From an uncultured Mogibacterium sp. (GTDB lineage: Bacteria; Bacillota; Clostridia; Peptostreptococcales; Anaerovoracaceae), in NCBI RefSeq assembly GCF_938041965.1, contig NZ_CALISE010000020.1:62001-126000 (forward strand): a stretch of DNA of 64,000 bases, read 5' to 3'. Under the pieces are notes generated by a model. It ran no database searches. It was not told the DNA's origin and was given only the letters and a program-made list of their open reading frames with translations. Position 1 is the first letter of the stretch; each line of letters opens with the position of its first letter. A program made the position numbers and the translations under genes. Positions 8,515 to 17,600 of this stretch are shown in pieces.

Positions 8515-10275
8515 ATGCGTAAGGCTGTAATCAAGAACAGGCTAGCGACAATTCTCATAGCTGTGATGATAGCTGTAACAGCATTAGGTGGATGGGCTTC
8601 ACTATTTGGACAGGCCTCGGCGGCAGACAGCTCCGTTAAACTCACATATGTGAGCCCGTCAAAGATATATAGTGATTCAAGCAAATCTAAAAGCAAGAAT
8701 GCGAAAACATCTAAAACTAAGAAATCGACAGAAGCTAAAAGTAATAAAAGTTCTAAGAGTAGTAATGAATCGTCTAATGGCGCACCAGGAAAGCCACCGT
8801 CAGATGGACAAGGCGGCGGACAACCACCTTCAGGCGGTCAGCCACCAGCGGGCAATCAAAGTGGCGGTCAAGGTGGCGGCGTTAATACACAGAGCTACGA
8901 TTACAGCGGTACTAACAAGGGCGAATTAACTGCAAGCAAGAAGCATGTTAAAGTGAGTAATAAGACAATTAAGTCTACAACTGCAGATGTAAATGCACTT
9001 ATTGCCAAGAGTGGTGGAACTCTAACGGTCAAGAACTCTAAGATCACGAAATCTGGAGACGATACCAATGGAGATAACGTTAACTTTTACGGCATTAATT
9101 CATCCGCTCTAGCAGTTGGAAAGGGATCTAAACTGTTCTTATCGAAATCATCGATTGCTTCAACAAGTGAGGGTAGCAACGGTATATTCTCGACAGACAA
9201 GGCTACAGTATATGCAAACGATGTCAAAATCACTACCAAGAAGAGCGGTAATTCGCGAGGACTCGATGCGACTTATAGTGGTGTAATCTATGCAAATAAG
9301 ATGAATATCAGCACAGAGGGTGCTCACAGTGCAGCTGTAGCAACTGATCGTGGCGGCGGTTATATATCTGTGACCAATAGTACATTTAAGACAGCAGGCT
9401 CGGGATCACCTTTAATTTACTCCACAGGAGACATTGAAGTGGATGCTATAAAGGGCACTGCGACAGGCAGTCAGATAGCAGGCATAGAGGGGCAGAACAG
9501 AATCCTGATATATAACTCATCGCTTACAAGCACGAACGATGCGATTTCCGGAAGCGACCCTATCAAGAATGGAGTAATCATCTACCAGTCAACCTCTGGA
9601 GATGCGGAAACTGCAAGCTCTAAGCTAGGAGATTTTGAAGCAGTAGATTCTACACTTAAGTCGACAATTTCAGGCGGAGCAATGTTCTACGTGACCAATA
9701 CCAATGCTAAGGTAGTTCTTCAGAATACGAAGCTTGACTTTGACAGCTCTAAGGTAGATTTAATCAACGCAAGTGGAAACAACTCCAATAATTGGGGCAG
9801 TCAGGGTAGCAACGGGGGAAAAGTGACATTTACAGGAATCAAAGAGACGCTAAAAGGAAATATCACTGTTGATACAATCAGTAATGTTAACCTATATCTC
9901 ACAAAGAATTCGACGTGGACAGGATCTGCAACTATCGAAAACAATTCAGCAGGAACTACATCAAAGTCACCACTGACAGTAAACGTAGACAAGTCTTCTA
10001 AGTGGGTTGTAACTAAGAGCACTACAGTTTCGAACCTGAATGTAGAAAAGGGTGGTAAGGTTGTAGATTCAAAGGGCAAGACGGTTACAATTAAGGTTAA
10101 TGGGAAGACGAAGGTTAAGGGAAACAGTGAAGTGGTAGTTACAGTAACTGGCAAATACTCAGATACTATAAAGACAAGCTCTAAGTCTTCGCTAAGCACC
10201 AGAGTTCTCTCCAGAGAAGCTTTTGATAAGAAATATAATGTAAAGACAACATTTGGAACTAACAAATTATCATAA
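8515..10275 (+). CDS. Secreted adhesin-like beta-helix protein
   Basis: Probable extracellular protein of 586 residues. A basic N-terminus and hydrophobic segment end in GQASAADSS, a good signal-peptidase site. Next comes a Ser/Lys-rich, then Gly/Pro/Gln-rich spacer (about residues 57-120; for example SDGQGGGQPPSGGQPP). From about residue 130 onward there is a long Ser/Thr/Gly/Asn-rich region with short repeated beta strands (GTLTVKNSKIT, GLDATYSGVIYANK, ATDRGGGYISVTNST) typical of right-handed beta-helix adhesin-like proteins of Firmicutes. No wall-sorting signal or catalytic motif is visible. The ATG at 8515 is preferred over the GTG at 8506 because gaaagga is correctly spaced only for the ATG. 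It is monocistronic, between two terminators. The ligand is unknown. Confidence 0.75.
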   Translation: MRKAVIKNRLATILIAVMIAVTALGGWASLFGQASAADSSVKLTYVSPSKIYSDSSKSKSKNAKTSKTKKSTEAKSNKSSKSSNESSNGAPGKPPSDGQGGGQPPSGGQPPAGNQSGGQGGGVNTQSYDYSGTNKGELTASKKHVKVSNKTIKSTTADVNALIAKSGGTLTVKNSKITKSGDDTNGDNVNFYGINSSALAVGKGSKLFLSKSSIASTSEGSNGIFSTDKATVYANDVKITTKKSGNSRGLDATYSGVIYANKMNISTEGAHSAAVATDRGGGYISVTNSTFKTAGSGSPLIYSTGDIEVDAIKGTATGSQIAGIEGQNRILIYNSSLTSTNDAISGSDPIKNGVIIYQSTSGDAETASSKLGDFEAVDSTLKSTISGGAMFYVTNTNAKVVLQNTKLDFDSSKVDLINASGNNSNNWGSQGSNGGKVTFTGIKETLKGNITVDTISNVNLYLTKNSTWTGSATIENNSAGTTSKSPLTVNVDKSSKWVVTKSTTVSNLNVEKGGKVVDSKGKTVTIKVNGKTKVKGNSEVVVTVTGKYSDTIKTSSKSSLSTRVLSREAFDKKYNVKTTFGTNKLS

Positions 10276-10347
10276 GTATCTACCTATAAGGAAAACTTAA
10301 CATGGTATAGATATCTGCTAAGCAGAGGCAAATAATACTGTACTGCG

Positions 10348-10374
10348 AAAGGGGTGCCGAAAGGTGCCCCTTTT
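10348..10374 (+). terminator. Rho-independent terminator
   Basis: Near-perfect hairpin aaggggtgcc-gaaa-ggtgcccctttt: 10-bp GC-rich stem, GAAA tetraloop, T tail. It closes the beta-helix protein gene. The gene-free stretch 10276-10592 otherwise holds only the promoter of the next gene. Confidence 0.92.
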
Positions 10375-10476
10375 GTTAATGTGTGCAGGAATTAGAACGG
10401 ATTCAGTTGTAGTGCGATACAAAATAAAGGTTTGAAATTGTCATATAAAACAATAAAATAAAAAATAATTTATTTG

Positions 10477-10505
10477 TTGACACAAATAAATCTCTTTGCT
10501 AATAT
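10477..10505 (+). promoter_or_regulatory. Sigma-A promoter of the AGCS symporter gene
   Basis: Perfect TTGACA at 10477-10482, a 17-base spacer, and TAATAT at 10500-10505 preceded by an extended -10 TG. It sits in very AT-rich DNA, about 85 bases before the start codon. Confidence 0.7.
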
Positions 10506-10592
10506 AACTTTATGATGTACTTATAAAAGTACATAGTGCTAGGAATCATAACGACTAGCAATTAGGAATTATTTAGTTAAAGGAGAGAACAG

Positions 10593-11996
10593 ATGCTTCC
10601 GATTGTGCAAGAGATAAATGCTTATTTATCAGACTATGTGTTGGTATTCATGTTGCTTGGTGTTGGACTATGGTATACGTTTAGGACTAGGTTTGTCCAG
10701 GTAAGATATTTCAAAGAGGGGTTTAAGCGAACCTTCGGCGGAATATCCCTCAGAGGTCATAAGCATGACAACGGCATGAGCTCATTTCAGGCTCTTGCGA
10801 CTGCTATTGCAGCTCAGGTTGGAACTGGTAACATCGTAGGTGCTTCAGGTGCTATCTTAACCGGTGGACCGGGAGCTATATTCTGGATGTGGGTTATCGC
10901 ATTCTTCGGAATGGCCACAATATATGCGGAGGCTACGCTCGCTATCGAGACTAGGCAGAAGGCGCCATCTGGCGAATTCCTCGGAGGTCCTGTTTACTAT
11001 ATCAGGACTGCATTCAAAGGCGGTTTCGGAAGATTCCTCGCAGGATTCTTTGCAGTAGCTATTACGCTTGCGCTCGGATTCTTCGGCTGCATGGTACAGT
11101 CAAACTCCATCGGAGCAACATTTAGCACAGCGTTTGGCGTACCTGGCTGGACAGTTGGTGTTGTTCTGGTTATACTTTGCGGATTTATCTTCCTAGGTGG
11201 TACTAAGAGACTGGCTTCCGTTACGGAGAAAATCGTACCAATCATGGCAGCTATATTCATATTAGGTGGACTGATTCTGCTGATAATGCGCATAAAGTAC
11301 ATCCCAGCTACGTTTGGCATGATCTTCAAGTATGCGTTTGAGCCACAGGCTATCATCGGCGGCGGCTTCGGTATGGCGCTTAAGACTGCTATCTCGCAGG
11401 GAGCTAAGAGAGGGCTTTTCTCGAATGAAGCTGGTATGGGTTCTACCCCACACGCTCACGCTCAGGCTCACGTTAAGAACCCTCATGAGCAGGGTACTGT
11501 AGCTATGATCGGTGTATTCGTAGATACATTCGTAATCCTAACGCTCAACGCGCTAGTGGTTATTTCGACCATGTACACAGAAGACGGCGCTATCGCTGGC
11601 GGAGTTATTCCTAAGGGTATAGATAAAACGAACCTTGCGCAGACTGCTTTTGCATCAGCTTTCGGTGATAAGATAGGACCGATGTTTGTAGCTATCTGCC
11701 TATTCTTCTTCGCCTTTTCGACTATCCTAGGCTGGAACATGTTCGGCAAGATTAACATGATCTACATGTTTGGAGAGAAGTCGGTAAAGGTGTATACGGC
11801 AATTGCGCTCGTATTCATATTCCTCGGCACTTGTGCTTCGAATGACCTCGTATGGGAGCTCTCAGATATGTTTAACCAGCTGATGGTAATCCCTAACGTT
11901 ATTGCACTCTTCGCTCTCACCGGCATGGTTCTACATATAGAGCACACCAGAGATGAAGAAAAGCATAAGGTCATAGAGGAGAAGAAAAAGAAATAA
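10593..11996 (+). CDS. Alanine/glycine:cation symporter (AGCS family)
   Basis: Integral membrane transporter of 467 residues that probably imports alanine or glycine with Na+ (or H+). AGCS hallmarks are visible: GTGNIVGASGAILTGGPGA near residue 75 and SQGAKRGLFSNEAGMGSTPH near residue 270. About 11 hydrophobic segments are present. The C-terminus is short and highly charged (RDEEKHKVIEEKKKK). The start is supported by aaaggagag and a nearby promoter. It is transcribed alone. Since RNF can build an ion gradient, the two systems may be energetically linked; this is inference. Confidence 0.93.
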   Translation: MLPIVQEINAYLSDYVLVFMLLGVGLWYTFRTRFVQVRYFKEGFKRTFGGISLRGHKHDNGMSSFQALATAIAAQVGTGNIVGASGAILTGGPGAIFWMWVIAFFGMATIYAEATLAIETRQKAPSGEFLGGPVYYIRTAFKGGFGRFLAGFFAVAITLALGFFGCMVQSNSIGATFSTAFGVPGWTVGVVLVILCGFIFLGGTKRLASVTEKIVPIMAAIFILGGLILLIMRIKYIPATFGMIFKYAFEPQAIIGGGFGMALKTAISQGAKRGLFSNEAGMGSTPHAHAQAHVKNPHEQGTVAMIGVFVDTFVILTLNALVVISTMYTEDGAIAGGVIPKGIDKTNLAQTAFASAFGDKIGPMFVAICLFFFAFSTILGWNMFGKINMIYMFGEKSVKVYTAIALVFIFLGTCASNDLVWELSDMFNQLMVIPNVIALFALTGMVLHIEHTRDEEKHKVIEEKKKK

Positions 11997-12042
11997 TATA
12001 CATTTAAATTGACAACATATCATTAAAGTACTTTCTTTCATG

Positions 12043-12077
12043 AACAGCGGATGTGCGTCAGCGCATCCGTTGTTTTT
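12043..12077 (+). terminator. Rho-independent terminator
   Basis: Stem aacagcggatg/catccgttgtt around a gtgcgtcagcg loop region, followed by five T. It closes the symporter gene. Confidence 0.88.
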
Positions 12078-12212
12078 ATGCACGGGAAGTTGCTTGGAAC
12101 TATTACTAGCTATGCATTTTAAAATTCTACTGACTGCGGTCACAAACCACAGTAAATAAACAAATAAAATACATGTGATTTAAAAGATTGATAAAAATTA
12201 TATGTATTTCTA

Positions 12213-12221
12213 TGATATACT
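12213..12221 (+). promoter_or_regulatory. Extended -10 promoter of the FMN-binding protein gene
   Basis: TGATATACT, an extended -10 element, lies about 60 bases before the start codon. A TTGATA at 12188 is spaced too far (22 bases) to be a good -35 box, so this would rely on the extended -10. Confidence 0.45.
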
Positions 12222-12280
12222 AAAGTTAGTCATGGTTAACTTTAATTCAAACTATCTAACTATCATTTTAGGAGGAATGA

Positions 12281-14308
12281 ATGGGTAAGAACGCGATCTT
12301 AAAGCCGATATTGATCGGCGCACTCATCCTAGCAGTGGCAGGGGGAATCGCTTTCGCTATGTTCGGAGGAGGGGCTGAGAAGTCTGGGAAATCTGCAGTC
12401 TCCCACAAGAAAGAACAGACGGATGTAGCTGATGAGCAAAATACGCCACAGGAGAGTGAAGATAAGGGTACTGCAGGGGACCATGAGACTAATAGCAACG
12501 GGGAAAACGGTAACAGCGCGTTAAACAGGAGCTCGGGCGATAGCCAGAGAGCAAGAAAAGTTATTTCTCATAATAGAGTTCAGAATCAGACAGCTACTTC
12601 ACGAGTGGTTAAGAACGGAACTAGCACAGCACCAGCTGTAAAGCCTTCGAAGCCAGCCGTAGAGCCATCAAAGCCTGCTGTGAAGCCATCTAAACCAGAT
12701 GTAAAGCCGGGCGAGAATCCTGGTACAACTCCTGGTGGAAACTCAGGCATAAACCCTGGCTCAAATCCAGTGAACCCTGGTACTAATCCTACGGTTAATC
12801 CAGGAGAGCAGGTAACTCCTGAGCTGGATCTAGATGCTAGGGTAGAAAAAGAGATCAGTGAATTCATGAGAACCGGAGAGCTTAAGGACGGACAGTTTAT
12901 CGGACTCGGTGATGGATTCGATGAGGCTAGAGGCGGAGTTAAGACTGTTGTCAATATCAAGAACAACGTCATCGAGAGCATCGTATTCGTCGAGGGTCAG
13001 GGCTACTCAGGACTCGATTACATGGGTATCTCGTCGAGAGTAATACCACACCTATGCGGAGAAGCTGGCAAGAGAAACATTGCTATTCTTAAGCTGTACA
13101 GAAAGTATATCGACCAGATTGCTGGCGCAAAGGATCATGCCAAGGAGGCGGAGAAGCTTCTAGGCAAAGAGTATGCGAGCAAGATTACAGATGCGAGAAG
13201 AGCAGAGCTGGTTTCGCCAGTTATCAGGCAGTATCTGGGAGAGCATCACAAATGCAAGAAGATGATGGATGCAATATCTGGTGCTACGCTAACTACAGGT
13301 GGAGTTGGATTATCCGTGGATAATGCCCTAGAGCTTTCGGAGAACGACAAGAAGACGGGCAATGATATAACCGATATCAAAATGCTAGAGCCTACGGAAG
13401 TGAATGGATATACAGGTCAGAGAGTTCTAAAGTCCGATATTGCGAAGCCTCTTGATTTATCGAGCATTAAAGTTGAGCTTGTTAAAGAAGATGGCACTAA
13501 GATTGAGGTTCCATACTCTGAGTTTAACAAATACGGAATAGAAGTGACCAACAGGGACACTGGTGAGAAACTTTACGATAAGATGAATCTCTCGGATGAG
13601 ACGAAGAGCCAGGCGTTAATCGCTAGAGTTACGCATAAGGGTTCCAAGAGACGTACTGAATTTGCGATATTCTTCGAGTCGTACAGCACAGATTACATCA
13701 CCAAGATGGAATACAGCTTCGATAATGGCAAGACTTGGGAAGAGGTTACTGATCCTGTTAAGGCTGAGGATAATAGCAACAACATTTCGCCAAGACAGAC
13801 TGTTAAGCTCAAGAAGGAATATTTCGGTAAGAAGGCTAAGGCTAGAACTACATCTATGAGCGGCAAACATTATGAATATGAATGCAGATTCCCTATAGAT
13901 GAGTATGGCTATAAATTTAGTTTCAATTCTGTTAATAAGGATTATGAATCTAACAAAAATGCTAATTTCGCAGTCTATATCACATTTGTCGAGGATGTGG
14001 TCGATGAAAATCCGGGTACAGGCGATAACCATGATGATGTTAACCCTGAAGATGGAACAGAAGTCGAGGATGAGTTCAAACCAGTGCTGTCATCCAAGAT
14101 TATCAACAAGAAAGTTGGAGATGCCGAGCCAACTCTTGATGAATACAAGGCTTTAATCTCAAATTTTCCAAATGACGGAAGCGTAACACTGGAAGTATTC
14201 GATCACCCAGATATGACAGAAAATGGATATACTTTGGTCAAAATCAAAGTTATTTCGCACAGCTCTGGGAAAGAGTCTATCATCACCATTGGTGTCAGCG
14301 TTGCTTAG
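12281..14308 (+). CDS. Extracellular FMN-binding protein with Ig-like tail
   Basis: Predicted membrane-anchored protein of 675 residues facing outside. A hydrophobic N-terminal segment (residues 8-30) is followed by a charged Ser/Glu-rich spacer and a Pro-rich repeat region (KPSKPAVEPSKPAVKPSKP, then NPG-type repeats to about residue 180). The central FMN-binding domain (about residues 200-350) contains DAISGATLTT near residue 331, which matches the D-x-x-SGAT-x-S/T flavinylation site of RnfG/NqrC-type domains. The remainder, about residues 360-675, looks like Ig-like/bacterial surface domains. No wall-sorting signal is visible, so the N-terminal helix is the likely anchor. A role in extracytosolic electron transfer is inferred from the domain only. 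The start is fixed by ggaggaatga just upstream. Confidence 0.75.
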   Translation: MGKNAILKPILIGALILAVAGGIAFAMFGGGAEKSGKSAVSHKKEQTDVADEQNTPQESEDKGTAGDHETNSNGENGNSALNRSSGDSQRARKVISHNRVQNQTATSRVVKNGTSTAPAVKPSKPAVEPSKPAVKPSKPDVKPGENPGTTPGGNSGINPGSNPVNPGTNPTVNPGEQVTPELDLDARVEKEISEFMRTGELKDGQFIGLGDGFDEARGGVKTVVNIKNNVIESIVFVEGQGYSGLDYMGISSRVIPHLCGEAGKRNIAILKLYRKYIDQIAGAKDHAKEAEKLLGKEYASKITDARRAELVSPVIRQYLGEHHKCKKMMDAISGATLTTGGVGLSVDNALELSENDKKTGNDITDIKMLEPTEVNGYTGQRVLKSDIAKPLDLSSIKVELVKEDGTKIEVPYSEFNKYGIEVTNRDTGEKLYDKMNLSDETKSQALIARVTHKGSKRRTEFAIFFESYSTDYITKMEYSFDNGKTWEEVTDPVKAEDNSNNISPRQTVKLKKEYFGKKAKARTTSMSGKHYEYECRFPIDEYGYKFSFNSVNKDYESNKNANFAVYITFVEDVVDENPGTGDNHDDVNPEDGTEVEDEFKPVLSSKIINKKVGDAEPTLDEYKALISNFPNDGSVTLEVFDHPDMTENGYTLVKIKVISHSSGKESIITIGVSVA

Positions 14309-14643
14309 TACATAGTGAAGCGAAGGCACTGAAACGATAGGGAGTGTCTTGGCACCAATAATGTTAATCAAGCAAAACACAAACAACGAGCGGGGCAGCT
14401 GCCTCGCTCTATTGCTTTAAATACGAATATATTATAGAGGCTAAGTGAATCCCCGCGTTAAATGATATGGCAAGGCTAAAATAACAACACAATAAAAATT
14501 TTTATTTGTACAAGGTATGAAAGTCTTGATTAAACTGTGAAATATATGTAAAATTTAAGTGTTTAGAATTAAAGATACAACGTAAGTTAACTAGCGACAA
14601 TGATTTCAGTGCTGTATTCATAATTTAAAAGGAGGTAAGATAC
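14309..14643 (+). other. Gene-free stretch with weak hairpin and promoter
   Basis: Contains an imperfect inverted repeat, gagcggggcagctgcctcgctc (14388-14411 region), that lacks a proper T run and may be a weak terminator of the upstream gene. It also holds the promoter at 14526-14554. I see no RNA gene or additional coding sequence. Confidence 0.5.
14526..14554 (+). promoter_or_regulatory. Promoter of the large adhesin gene
   Basis: TTGATT, a 17-base spacer, then TAAAAT. Transcription would give an untranslated leader of about 80 bases ending in the aaaggaggtaag ribosome-binding site of the adhesin. Confidence 0.55.
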
Positions 14644-17600
14644 ATGAATAAAAAACGCATTTGGAGTATTGTACTCGCTCTAATCATGGTGGTGAGTGCA
14701 GGATTTAATTCACTTTTTGTATGGGCTGACAGTGGCTCTCCAGCAGGGCCTTCTGCGACTAGAGTAGGTCCATCACAGCCTCTTGACTACAATTTTAGTG
14801 TAGACTGGGCGAACGGAGTATCATCTGGAGTAGTTGACTATCACTATGATGATGCCACAGATCCAAATCATAAGAAGCTTATTATGACGCCTACTAATGG
14901 TGATCTTAAGGTCGGAACAGTAGGGTATTCTTTAGCTATCAATAACGATGCAAATACTAAATTGCCAGCAGGTTCTATCAAGATAACCATGCCGAACTAC
15001 CTGTTCGATTCATGGACTGATAAGTATACGGTAAATAGAATAGACGCAAATACCGTCAAAAATACAGTTTATTGGCAGATCCCTAAGGCTCCTGCTACAT
15101 CTACGATCAGCGACTTCAATTACGTTGATAACGGCGACGGTACATACACAGTAACCAACTTTAAAGAGGTTGCAGGCGGTGCTAAACTGCACTTCGAGCA
15201 GGCGTTTCAGTTCAGACCTTCATACATCAAGGTGGATAGTGATGGCGTACAGCGCAGGAATCTAGACTTTAAGCTTGAGATAGACACCAACGGTGACGGC
15301 ACTCCCGATGTGACTACTAATCGTTCGCTATCAGCGGAGATACAGAACAAGACAAAACCAATATCATTAAAGCTAAAGAAGGATAATTTATCAAAGGCTA
15401 ACGGTGTATACATGAACTGGCAGAGCACATGGGGCCCAGCTCCGAGCGATGCCAAAGATTACTTCTATGTAGTGTGGTACGCAGATATGAAGCGTGATTG
15501 GCGTAACACTATACCTTTTGACTATGAAGTTGTGCAGGATAATAGCGATGGTGAGCTAGTGGGAGCAACAAAGCGCAATGATTATTACAGACCTCCTTAT
15601 GATAAGGCTGGGTTCTTACGAGCTAGCGATATTGACTCTGCTACAGATACATCTTATACAGATATCGCCACTAACGGGTGGCAGAGCAGGCTTAATCAGA
15701 CGGGAATGTTTAAAGATTATACTTCTGGTAGTTTCTTGCATACATTGCAGGGATGGAGGGTATATTCCGACTGGGATAACGATAGGATGGTAATGCTGAA
15801 GCGCTACCCTATGACGATGCTCGAAGATGCTAAGAACCGTGGTGTAGACCTTGCTGCTACCGGTATAGCAGTGACTAACAAGGTGACAGTTAAGACTAAG
15901 CTCGCAAGCGGTAAAGATATAACTCAGACAGATACAGCTAGCGCAACGATTAAAGTACCTAATTATAAAGGCGTTAATAACATCTGGAAGTATGATTACA
16001 ATAACCCATATTATGGTGGGTCAGGCATGCCAGGTGCACTTGAGTTTGTTTTGAATGGTGAGTCTAGAGAGCTTCGCAATCGTGCGCAGCAGAGAACATT
16101 TGAAACTGAAGTTGAAGGAAGTCCGCGTAATGAACCGATATACAACAATACTACTGGAGAGTATACTGTGAAGCCATATACTGCTGAGATTGAAGAAGGA
16201 CCAATATATAGTTCAGCAAAGGCGAATGTACTTAAACCAAACGACAGTTTCAGCAGCAATATCCCAAATATGATTAAGCTTCAAGATGAAGATGCGACTT
16301 ACAAGAGTGTGGCGATAACGTTAACTTCTCGTAATGGAATGAAGTCGGCAATCGGGGGCTGGACTACAGATAACAACGTGGATGTCACCCAATCCAGATC
16401 GCACCCTGTAGAGATATGGACTAGGAAGACAGGTGAGAATTCTTACACCAGATATGGCAAGATAACCTTTGACAGCACAGGCAAGTATACCTTTACATCC
16501 GATGATGGTAATACCGTTGTCGACGATGCAAAGGGCAAAGAGATACCTCTGCCAGCTAATACGAGCGGACTGAAGTATAAGTACACCAGTGAGTACTATA
16601 ATTACAACTTTAAAGCCGACACAGTTGTCGAGGTTCACCCAACAGCGAATATGAAGAGCATATTGCAGGTTGATAAGGAGAAGTATGGGTATTCATATAT
16701 GTCCTCTAGTGCAAAGGTGAGTTACTCCGAAAGTGGACAGGCTGATATGACTACTGATACCAAAGGGAATCCTTTAAATATACAGTCTGTTGGCATGACT
16801 GGTATAACACCAAGCTTTTCAGATGGGTTCGTTTACTATCCTCAGAATATAGTAGATGATCCGGTTAAGGGTGTTCAGTCCAACAGGATATCAGCTAGAT
16901 ACTATCAGGCTTCATCCCTTAATAACTCAGGACTACCTGACAGAGATTATCTAAATAAGTACGTGTACAAAAAGGGTACGATTTACACGCTACTGCCATT
17001 AGGTACGAGTGTACAGAAGTCGAGCGTGCAAATGATGGCAGGAGTTTTCAATCAGGGGCACTCTATATCTCAGGGTAGTGACTTCGATGTTGAGATGATC
17101 GAAGACTGGAAGGGCTCTGGTCAGACCATGATGAAGGTTGATTACAACCTTCCTCCTAGCGTTACAGATGTTAGGAATTTTGACAACCACAACTATTCCC
17201 TGATGTTGAATTATACACTAGACAATCCGTACAGCAATATAGTTGATAGGGGTAATAGTGTCACGCTTACATCTGCCTTAAAGGTGGATTCAGACGGCAA
17301 TGATTATGTACTGCCTAAAGAAAGCGATATTACTAACAAATTCAACAAGCTTACTGAGAAGGATAAGTTCAGCAGTCTGGTAAATGGCAATTTTAAGTAC
17401 TGGCGCTTTATTGGCGAACCAATTCAGTTTAACCCGGTAACTGTTACACAATCGGGATTGACCAAGGACGTTGCTAACACTATCGATAATGCGTATGGCA
17501 GCAAGACAGATGCATTTATCGGCAACCAGTACAGCTATAGATTGGCATACACATCTTCCAATTATACGAGAACTGATAAGCTCGTATTCTACGATGTGCT

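Noticed and set aside
9801..10265. 154-residue minus-strand frame opposite the beta-helix protein
   Set aside because: Its Val/Leu/Phe-rich composition follows from the Thr/Lys/Asn-rich plus-strand codons; no start signal.
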